A DNA stretch of 64,000 nucleotides from contig CP136069.1 in the NCBI GenBank assembly GCA_032622095.1, positions 69,899,319-69,963,318 on the forward strand, given 5' to 3'. Made by a program: the position numbers and the translations under genes. The notes beneath the pieces were generated by a model. It had not been told where the DNA came from. It saw nothing but the letters and a program-made list of their open reading frames with translations, and searched no databases. This document shows positions 56,136 through 64,000 of this stretch, piece by piece; position 1 is the stretch's first letter, and the number at the start of each line of letters is the position of its first letter. This stretch comes from Siphonodentalium dalli (taxonomy: Eukaryota; Mollusca; Scaphopoda; Gadilida; Siphonodentaliidae).

Positions 56136-56815
56136 ACTCTAGTTCAGTCATGAACGTAGTGCGTATCCTTCCTTGCTGGGAGCAGCAATCTGCGAAAGCT
56201 GTCATGTTGACTTAAAGAACAAATACAGAAAAGAACAAATACAGACGAGATGATGGATCAGTCACAGGCATGCTGTTTGAGGTAAAGCTACCACCCCTCG
56301 AAGAATGAAGGAAAGAACAGTGACTGGTTCAATACCACAAAATAGTCAAGGGGTTGGTTTCAGCCCTGCCTAAAGCCTGATTATCTAGAACACGAGAAGA
56401 AAGACACAAGGGAAATACAGCCAACAAAATTTTAGGACTGTGTCAGTCAAAATCGGGTGGAGAAGGAGGTGTGTAACAACACAGAATCGTTCCAACTTCT
56501 GTGTACCAGCAGCTCACAATACGAACACTCCTTCTTTGTTAAAACAACAATGGAATTGAACTACCTGGAACAGTCGGTTGTTGATGTCGGTGATATTGAC
56601 GGTTTTCTATCTGCTCTGCGAGGGGAACAACATTATGGAGTGTTTTCAACAATGCTAACAAGGAGCTATTGCTTAAATATTTAAAAATTATGCTTGTTTA
56701 TCATATATAATATTAAAATCATTTTTCAATTATTTCGCTTGCTGCTTATATTTATACTCCAAAATAATTTTGGATGGCTCAAACAACAACATTATCATTG
56801 CATATATTAAGTACT
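56136..56815 (+). other. Single-copy stretch, possible decayed coding sequence
   Basis: Less AT-rich than its surroundings, with broken frames; the longest is 75 codons (56457-56684: ..VVDVGDIDGFLSALRGEQ..). It could be the remnant of a gene or mobile-element open frame. No family recognised. Confidence 0.25.
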
Positions 56816-57235
56816 ATATGGGAGATTAATCTAACATTTAATGGCTGATTACGCTTAAGCGTAACTCCATTACGCTTAAGCATAATTGGTTTGTATTGCC
56901 TTGCAACGTTATATGTAATGGTAGGCCTACATGTATCTAACTTAGTAAGGTTTAATGTTCTGGGCGGATAGTAAGATTACTAGCATCGTAATTGACTGCA
57001 TCAATTTCAGCTTCAGGGGAGTTTTTCCAATTCTATTACGCTTTACTTTAGTGTAAATGCATTATGTGGATCGTAAATGAATTACGCATAAGCATAATGT
57101 AATACGCTTAAGTATGGTATAATGGAAATCTAAATTACACTTAGGCATTGCGCATTAAGCTTAAATTTATGCTTAAGCATAATGAATTACACTTAAGCGT
57201 GATTAGCAATTAAATGTGAATTTTGCCTCCCATAT
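56816..57235. mobile_element. Foldback element rich in CTTAAG palindromes
   Basis: 420 bp. ATATGGGAG..CATTTAATGGCTGATTACGCTTAAGCGT is mirrored, in pieces, by ACACTTAAGCGTGATTAGCAATTAAATG..CTCCCATAT. The interior repeats ATTACGCTTAAG or variants at least eight times. Confidence 0.75.
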
Positions 57236-58432
57236 GTGTACTATTGTTGTTTCGTACACTTTGCCCCACGTGTTTGGTTGTTTCGCACCATATATTTGGC
57301 CATTTCTCACCACATGTTTTGTTGTTTCCCACAACTGTCATGCGTTGCTTTTGAAAAAGAACATACATGTATTAAGTTATCTGATGACAACGCGCCAATT
57401 GGACACATTTTTTTTTTTAAATCCCAAATTGTGACAACAAAGTTCACGTTATTTAAAAAAAAACATATCAATAGACCCAGTCTAAATAAAATTAGACCGT
57501 GTTTCATTTCTTTCTTACGAGTCTGGATATCTATCAGACTGCAATATACCTTATACTAAATGATATGATTCATCCAGATTATACCGGTATGAAACTGGCC
57601 ACTTGGAAGGAAACATTTATGGGGGGAGACAACCCCACTGTGACATCGTCGCCACCTCCCTGACAGTCTGAAGTTAAAATGAACCTGGTTTCTCTATGGA
57701 TGAGTGATTCACCGATAATTGTTACTTTTGGCCTCTCATAACAAAATGCATATATACACAAGCGTATGGTAATAGCGTATATGAAGACTGGAGAAAATTT
57801 CATACTAAATAGGTTATCAGTACATACATGTGTATATACCAATCACATGTATATTGAGTTTAAAAAAAAAGTTTCTGAACCCCTTCGGTTGTAAATAGAA
57901 TGCACTCAGTGATTCTGACTTCAAACTTGTGCCTCCTAATTATATAGGTTGATTGAGTTGAAAGGTTAGAAAATCAGTGCCCTCTCTTGAAATTATTTCT
58001 TAAGGAATAATCTCTGTTTCATATTTTGATTACAGTTTAAAGATGGTCTATATATTCTTATTACAAGTTTTATATATTTTCCTGGGTATAAAATAATGTC
58101 CGGAATTGCTTCTATCAATTACTGTTCATTCTATTTTGAATTTTCTTGTATATATACTAGTATACCTACAAATAATTTGTGACATTTTACTGCTTGAGGA
58201 AACGTTCGGAGCATAGCAAGCAGGAAAATAGTAAAAAAAGATTGTCCCAACTGATTATCAATCAGTTGTAATATTAAATGATAGAAGCGTTTCTGGACTG
58301 GTGTCTTTGACAACTTGACTTATCATTATTAGTTTATACCCTAGAAATTATAGAAAACAATTTAGGAAGAGATGATCCATCTTTAAGCCAATCGAGCAAT
58401 GTTGATCTATTTCTCCATGTTCTTCTAATAGT
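57236..58432. other. Unassigned stretch
   Basis: Short open frames on both strands (57236-57559 +, 57842-57579 -) without recognised homology. 57850-58350 resembles 59500-60050 in short blocks (TTCTATCAATTA, AAAGAGATGATCCATCTTTA / GAAGAGATAATCCATCTTTA), suggesting an old segmental repeat. Confidence 0.4.
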
Positions 58433-58536
58433 AGTCCAAGTCTTCTCGTACTAAAACTAGCTAAGATTTTGGGATGGAGATGCTAGCATCTCCATCCCAA
58501 AATCTTAGCTAGTTTTAGTACCAGAAGACTTGGACT
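58433..58536. mobile_element. Small perfect foldback
   Basis: 104 bp; AGTCCAAGTCTTCT..GATGGAGATGC and its inverse are separated by no more than a few bases. Only about two mismatches over 51 bp. Confidence 0.9.
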
Positions 58537-59094
58537 ATTCTAATAGGTGATGTTTTTATCGAATATATTTGCACATTTTACCCATTGCCGCACTGCGAGT
58601 GCATTGGTCCCTTTAATATTTCATGTAAAAGTGGTGAAAACTGTAATATTAAACAAGAACAATAGCTTTAGTTAACACAAAATTCACTGAAATATTTTCA
58701 CAGTGGGGTTTCTGTGAGGAAAAAAATATTTTTTTCCCTCATAGAATCTCCACATATATATTCAGACAGACAGATGGGGAGGGGTGTTGAAAATGCTTGG
58801 GGAAAACAGTTGTAAAGAGGGAAAGAAATTTGTTGCGGGGCTGGGTGACTTGCAGAAATGGTCAAAGGTAAAAAAGTAACATACGTGTCTGAATATATAT
58901 TAACACCCTCCTCCCCCTCCCTAGCAAATTGAAATAATTTAAATCCATATACCCTGCTTTTCTCATGGCATTGTTTTTAGTGTTTTGGTGAATAAAATTA
59001 ACTTATGACTGAGATTAATCCTTCAGTCTTGATACTTTTTTGGTATTTTTGTCTGTTTAACAAATGTTGGGCCATAAATAGAAAAAAACAATCA
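58537..59094. other. Unassigned stretch
   Basis: 58560-58615 (TTTGCACATTTTACCCATTGC..CCTTTAA) resembles 19141-19180. No gene recognised. Confidence 0.35.
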
Positions 59095-59455
59095 GTAGAG
59101 AGTGCACTGGCTTATAAGTTCAATACAAGTATTGTTAGCTTAATGCATTCTCTTATATATGAAAGGCATCCTATGGGAGACTCGCATACATGTATATAAG
59201 AGAATGCATTGGCACAGGTTTTCAAAAAAATTCATGAAGCTCCAGTTATGGAAGGATTAATCATAAATAATGGTCTCCCTTATGGCACCTTGTATATATA
59301 AAAGAATGCACTGGCTTGCATAGTCAAGATAAATGTTGTTAGGTCAATGAATTCTCTTAAATATGTGAGTCTGCCTATGGGAGACTGGCATATATAAGAG
59401 AATGCATTGGTATAGTGTTTTTGCAAAATTTCAGGAAGCTCCAGTCATGAAATGT
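59095..59455. mobile_element. Two truncated TTAA-type MITEs in tandem
   Basis: 59095-59261 and 59270-59455 each run from AATGCACTGGCTT through hairpin 2 to GCTCCAGT.ATG; the first ends GGAAGGATTAA, the second is cut before the TTAA. Both lack the left terminus. Confidence 0.75.
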
Positions 59456-60100
59456 GCAAAATTATTTGAGCTTTCCTCTTAGAACACTTTAAATTGTAAA
59501 AAGATAGCATCGCAAGGTGTTTGGAAATCCCTTCAGTTTGTAAGTCTAACACACAATTTGTTCAAAAATAGTTTTGTCTTCATCATAGACTAATAAAGAA
59601 ATCATGTTTTGTACACAATCTACATTGTAGTCAGAAAATTACTAAAACAATGAAAAGGCTGTTAATTCTTTTCTAGTTTTTGAAATATCTGACCATCATA
59701 TATTGAATTTGGCTCAGTGTGATACACTCCCATTCTTGAAAACACACAACTTGAAAAATCCTTACTCTTACAGATCGATTAATAATTATCTCTTTCTGTA
59801 ACAATTATTTTATAGTTTCCTGTGTTTAACATAATAAATATGAATCGAAGACCCTTGCCTGGAAACACTTCTATCAATTAGTATTATAATAGTATACAAT
59901 CAATTTCCAGTATTTTAATGGTATCTCCGGCTTATTTTGATTATTTTATAACCAGTAAACTATACAAAACATGTTAGAGGAAGAGATAATCCATCTTTAG
60001 TGAATCCGGAAATTTGTAAATGATTAAATTTCTTCTGTAAAGCAGGAAAATAAAATCTACAAAACATGCAGTTGGAAGGACTTGGGAGACTCGAATATAT
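59456..60100. other. Unassigned stretch
   Basis: AT-rich; no gene recognised. Confidence 0.35.
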
Positions 60101-60106
60101 AATATA

Positions 60107-60389
60107 ACCATTTCTTGATGGGAACTGCGCTGGTGGAGCAATGAATCATGTGCCAGTGCATTACCTTATATTTGCAGATACCATACTAGGTAGCCTCACA
60201 TATATAAGAGAATGCACTGGCTTACAAGGTCAAGGTAAATATTGTTAGGCCAATGTAATGTATTCTCTTACATATTCTAGGATCCCTACTGGAAACTACC
60301 ATATATAAGATAATGCATTAGCACATGTTTTTTTTGCAATATTTCCAATCATGGAAGGGTGAATGCTGCTCCCATAATGAAAGGGTTAA
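60107..60389. mobile_element. TTAA-type MITE, degraded left end
   Basis: Left ATAACCATTTCTTGATGGGAACTGCGC, right CCATAATGAAAGGGTTAA (TTAA 60386-60389). It has both hairpins and an apparent partial duplication of the right end (CATGGAAGGGTGAATGC at 60349). Confidence 0.75.
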
Positions 60390-60479
60390 TTGATTTTATT
60401 CCAAATAGACATTTTTTTTTGTAATTAGTTTTAGTTCCTACCCTCCAGGTTTGGTATTTTGTCTCATAAATGAACCACA

Positions 60480-60661
60480 TACATTAATGCCCTAATTAAT
60501 CGACTGCTTAACCACAGCAGAATTATGGGTAACTTTTCAGGATTTAGTTGGAAATATGGCTTGTTGCCATTCATCGGAAAGCCATATTTTCGACTAAATG
60601 CTGAAAAGTTACCCATAATTCTGCTGTGGTTAAGGAGTCAATTATTTAGGGCATTACTGTA
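60480..60661. mobile_element. Palindromic TA-flanked foldback MITE, copy 7
   Basis: 182 bp, TACATTAATGCCC to GGGCATTACTGTA. The centre is shortened, with arms joining at CATCGGAAAGCCATATTTTC. Confidence 0.88.
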
Positions 60662-60749
60662 CTATGATGGTGGTGGTTCTGCTGAGTTTAGTAAGGCCAA
60701 ATCAAATTAATGTTCTGTTTCTGAGACACTGCCACTTCATTATTATATG

Positions 60750-60857
60750 GGAGAGATTTCCGATGAATGGCAACAAGCCATATTTCCGACTAAATCCTGA
60801 AAAGTTACCCATAATTCTGCTGTGGTTATGGAGTCGACTAATTAGGGCATTACTGTA
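60750..60857. mobile_element. Palindromic MITE, half copy (copy 8)
   Basis: Only the right arm (TTCCGATGAATGGCAACAAG to GGGCATTACTGTA) is present, 89 bp from copy 7. Confidence 0.88.
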
Positions 60858-61609
60858 GTTTTGATTACTCTGACTACTGATGGTATACATGTACTAGCAC
60901 CTGCCATAAATCATGAATAACAGAGGTGAATCATGAGTACCGGATACAAAAAATATAGGATAGAAGCCATGGTTATTTCACACTATTATAAATATGAAAA
61001 TAATTACATTTTTGCTGCTGAAGTATTGTCCATAACTCCAGCTCATCAAGAAGTATGAGACTGAATTATATCAAAATATGTCATTTTGACAAAAAAATAA
61101 TCAATTTGATGCTCAATGACAATTATTCTCAGTGAGATATATTATACAGTTCCAGGAGATTTCACTCCATTGTCACTATCCATATTTTCTTATCTGGTAC
61201 CTGCTGGTACACAGAAAAATCACCTATTTGTTATTAGTATTCAGAATAGGAGTCTGGGGTCCGCCATGGGAGGGAGGGACATCATCAATATCATGAAGAG
61301 ATATATTTAAGAAGACTTATTTTAAATGTTTATTAATAAGGTACTTAACACATGTAAGAATTTTCACTAATGAATTAAATTTAATATAATTAAAAAGTCT
61401 GTTAATAACTGAATATCACAATTGACTGTCACAAGCTGTGATAGAATTGCAATTGAATTTATTAATTGAGTAATTGGCAATCATGAATATTTTTGTGGGA
61501 CAAACCCCAACTTCTGGCATGATTTAGTCCTTGTTTAAATTATTGTTGAATGTTGGGCCAACAGCCTGGAGCTATCTAGTTGAAATTGAAGAAACCCCCT
61601 CCCCTAGAT
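60858..61609. other. Unassigned stretch
   Basis: AT-rich; a 64-codon + frame (61116-61310) has no recognised homologue or splice signals. Confidence 0.35.
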
Positions 61610-62105
61610 CATGCCATGAATCTTTACTCTGCTTAGCGCCTGTAGAGATCTTATTCCATTAGTACAAAACTTGGGAACTTTTTTATGTTTTGATAGGGAA
61701 CTTTATAACATTGAACAAACAAGGCAGGGAACATATTTCTTTGTTTATAATTGTTCCTCGATAATCAACTTCAAAGTATGGGTTGGTCCCAGCTCGAAAA
61801 TGCATGCTTTTTTGTGGCTTTAGTGAGCTGATATCACAAAAACACTGAATTAATTACCGTGGGGAAATTCCATGATTGTAAGTGCGCATAGCAAACTCAC
61901 CCATCAAGTCTGTTAAATAATGTCATCTCGAGCTGGCACTTTCGCCTACTTATGAATAAACTGTTAAGCGACAGGTATTAACAAAGAAATATATTCCCGT
62001 GTTATTTTTTCAGCTTTATAAGGTTCCCTATCAAAACCTCAAAAAGTTCCCAGGTTTTTCACTGGTACAATATGATTTCTACGGGCATTAGCCTCTGGGA
62101 GGCCA
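61610..62105. mobile_element. Foldback element with about 80-bp arms
   Basis: CTGTAGAGATCTTATTCC..AAACTTGGGAACTTTTT..GATAGGGAACTTTATAA is mirrored by TTATAAGGTTCCCTATC..AAAAAGTTCCCAGG..GATTTCTACGGGC. Weaker pairing (AGCTCGA.ATG) continues inwards, so most of the element is palindromic. Single copy here. Confidence 0.75.
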
Positions 62106-62109
62106 AATT

Positions 62110-62183
62110 GCCATTTAGTAATGAAGTGCGCTTAAGCGCAATTAATTGCACTTGAGCGCAATTAATTGCACTTAAGGACAAAC
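62110..62183. repeat. CTTAAG / AATTAATTGC palindromic repeat, left block
   Basis: GCGCTTAAGCGCAATTAATT and variants, three times. It is continuous in type with 62936-63110, separated by the element 62184-62935. Confidence 0.8.
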
Positions 62184-62935
62184 TAGAGGTATGACTGTCC
62201 CAATGGGACTACGGATACCCCCCTTTTAAAAAAATACTAAGATGTTTGACATGTCAGTAAACATTTAGTTAAAATAATAAAATAACAGTTCCCATTGCAG
62301 GTGTACAACCATAACCCTAATCTTAAACCTATTGACCGAAAATTGTAGGAATAAAAGCTTGGACAAAATTATGTATGTTGCGAAAAAAATTCTAAGTCGA
62401 AAATGGGGAATAACTCCACACAAAAAATGTCGGACAGACGTCATAATTGCAGGTGCACAGGTTCCCATGGTACTAAATATCAGTGCCAAGATTAAAAAAC
62501 ATTGACTGAAAAATGTAGGAATAAAAGCTCGGACAAAATTATGCATGTTGCAAAAAAAGTTTCTAAGTTGAAAAAGGGGGATAACTCCACCAAAAAATGT
62601 CGGACAGATGTCATAATCGCAGATGCACAAGTTCCAATGGTACTAAATATCTGTGCCACGTTTTAAAAAAATTGACCAAAAAATGTAGGAATAAAAGCTC
62701 GGACAAAAGTATGCATGCTGCGAAAATTTTCTAAGTCGAAAAAGGGGGGATAACTCCAAAAAAAAAAGTCCGACAGACGTCATAATCGCAGATTCCCATA
62801 GTGGTTGATGTCTGTGCCAAGTTTCACGGAAATTGATCAAAAAACGACTGAGAAAAACTCCGGACAAATTTGTGTCCACGGACGGACGGACAAGCTGACT
62901 CCAGTATACCCCCCTAACTTCGTTGCGGGGGGTAT
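62184..62935. repeat. Pearl-like tandem element, copy 2
   Basis: Starts ACTAGAGGTATGACTGTCCC, like 34448; three units of about 170 bp (AAATGTAGGAATAAAAGCTCGGACAAAA.., in parts, at 62342, 62514, 62682); ends GGACGGACGGACAAGC and CTTCGTTGCGGGGGGTATAAT. Longer by about one unit than the first copy. Confidence 0.85.
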
Positions 62936-63110
62936 AATAATTACACTTAAGCAGAATTACTTGAACTTATCATTGTTCTTAAGCGCAATCATTGATCTTA
63001 AGTGCAGTCGATTGCGCTTAAGCATAGTAATTTGTTCTTGAAAACATAATTATTTGTGCTTAAGCGCAATCAATCTTGCTGTGCGCAATCAATTGGCTAA
63101 TCTTAAGCAC
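62936..63110. repeat. CTTAAG / GCGCAAT palindromic repeat, right block
   Basis: At least six copies of variants of CTTAAGCGCAAT in both orientations. The same motif type also occurs at 54290-54380, 56847-57210 and 63925-63980. Confidence 0.8.
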
Positions 63111-63924
63111 ATTTCATGGTTATATGTAACTATTAATTTATATAAAACACCCCTGGTGAATAAATAGGTTTATCCATAACTCAACCTTAGTTCTTACTGA
63201 CATATCACCTCTTGTTTTCATTAGTTTGGATGGGTAGGGAGCAAGTCTAAGTTCTTTATTGATATGGTAGACTCGCGATAGCATTACCTTCTGTTTTAGT
63301 TCAGGCAATTCGTGATAGCATTGACTTCTGTATTAGTTGGTGCAACTTTGATTTTCGAGTATATACCGGTATACATGTGCACCATATGAGGGAAGCAGGT
63401 CCTCAGTGACACCATATTCGCGCTACAGTTTATGACATGGACATACTATAGATCTGTGCAAGAGACGCTGATTTAATAAAACTACCAGAGCTCGAGGAGT
63501 GAGACACCAAAGCTCCCGGAATGAAACACATATTTTTGGGACAGGGATGCTGATAATATGACAATATTTAGGGTTTTTCACCCGATTTAAGTCAATAAGT
63601 ACACCATATGAAGTGAGCAAACCCTCATACAGTGACACCACATTATTGCTATATGACCATAGCTATGGCCCAAATCTGTGCAAAAATTCTTTAAAAAAAT
63701 TATATTAAAACATACTAGAGGAGACATCCATTTTTTGGATATAAGGGATGCTGATAATTATATGACATTATGGATTATCTTTGATTGTTGCACACATACA
63801 GTTAGAGGTAACTGTACTAGGCTTATTTAAAAAGGTTAAAATTAGCACATGCTCTTCTTGTGATGCTAGGCGATACTCCAGGTTATGACAATTAATATTT
63901 TATGGGTAGGTTAGATAGTAGTTA
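63111..63924. other. Unassigned stretch with a diverged two-unit repeat
   Basis: CACCATATGA..CAGTGACACCA at 63380-63415 recurs at 63602-63640, and GGGA..GGATGCTGATAAT at 63538 and 63743: an old two-unit tandem repeat. No gene recognised. Confidence 0.45.
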
Positions 63925-63977
63925 CAATTAATTGCACTTGAGCGCAATTAATCATGCTTAAGTGCAACTCATAATGC

Positions 63978-64000
63978 TTAAAGGGGTACTGTACGCCAAA
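63978..64000. mobile_element. Left end of a TTAAAGGGGTACTGTAC foldback element, cut by the window edge
   Basis: TTAAAGGGGTACTGTAC matches the left end of 10908-11251 exactly. Confidence 0.8.

Noticed and set aside
60930-60985. Candidate DOLPP1 exon 1, - strand ACCATGGCTTC.. ending TATCCG|GTACTC
   Set aside because: Good Kozak context, but too short, wrong phase for exon 2 and no similarity beyond a chance YP.

Overview
The window is a gene-poor, AT-rich, repeat-dense piece of an animal nuclear genome, most likely a bivalve mollusc. The animal assignment rests on two recognisable animal genes cut into small exons by GT-AG introns. The bivalve assignment is an inference from the repeat landscape: arrays of about 150-190 bp units ending in ACGG-type microsatellites and palindromic termini (like the 'pearl' elements described from oysters and mussels), many TTAA- and TA-bounded foldback MITEs, and non-autonomous hAT elements. 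I see no bacterial-type gene, no CRISPR array and no rRNA or intact tRNA gene. Most open reading frames here are chance frames or translations of repeats.

Two genes can be named. On the + strand, 3015-6352 holds the last two coding exons of TMBIM6 (Bax inhibitor-1); the rest lies left of the window. On the - strand, 49721-30501 holds seven consecutive exons of DOLPP1 (dolichyldiphosphatase 1), every codon from the first transmembrane region to the stop, with intact PAP2-type phosphatase motifs; only the short first coding exon (about 25 residues) was not found. The gene spans more than 19 kb for 635 bp of coding sequence here, and its introns are largely mobile elements. A third, unidentified + strand gene may end at about 29790, convergent with DOLPP1: three short phase-compatible exon candidates (28804-28868, 29645-29674, 29755-29790) run to a stop followed by AATAAA.

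Layout: 1-3000, tandem repeats and the TMBIM6 upstream intron; 3.0-7.1 kb, TMBIM6 3' end with nested elements in its last intron; 7-13 kb, MITEs and AT-rich sequence; 13.07-17.53 kb, a 4.45 kb mosaic array of about 185 bp units carrying YY1-like motifs; 17.5-28.7 kb, MITEs, an unusual 591 bp insert at 18485-19075 (perfect 30-bp hairpin plus a 153-codon open frame), G and C tracts, a hAT element and a 160-bp tandem array; 28.8-29.8 kb, candidate unidentified exons; 30.5-49.7 kb, DOLPP1; 49.8-64 kb, intergenic with further foldbacks, hAT elements, an E-box cluster and dispersed CTTAAG-rich palindromic repeats.

The clearest observations are the nearly complete DOLPP1 model, repeat termini placed directly at DOLPP1 splice acceptors, several hAT insertions with exact 8-bp target duplications (some nested, giving relative ages), and the compositionally distinct 18.5-19.1 kb insert.
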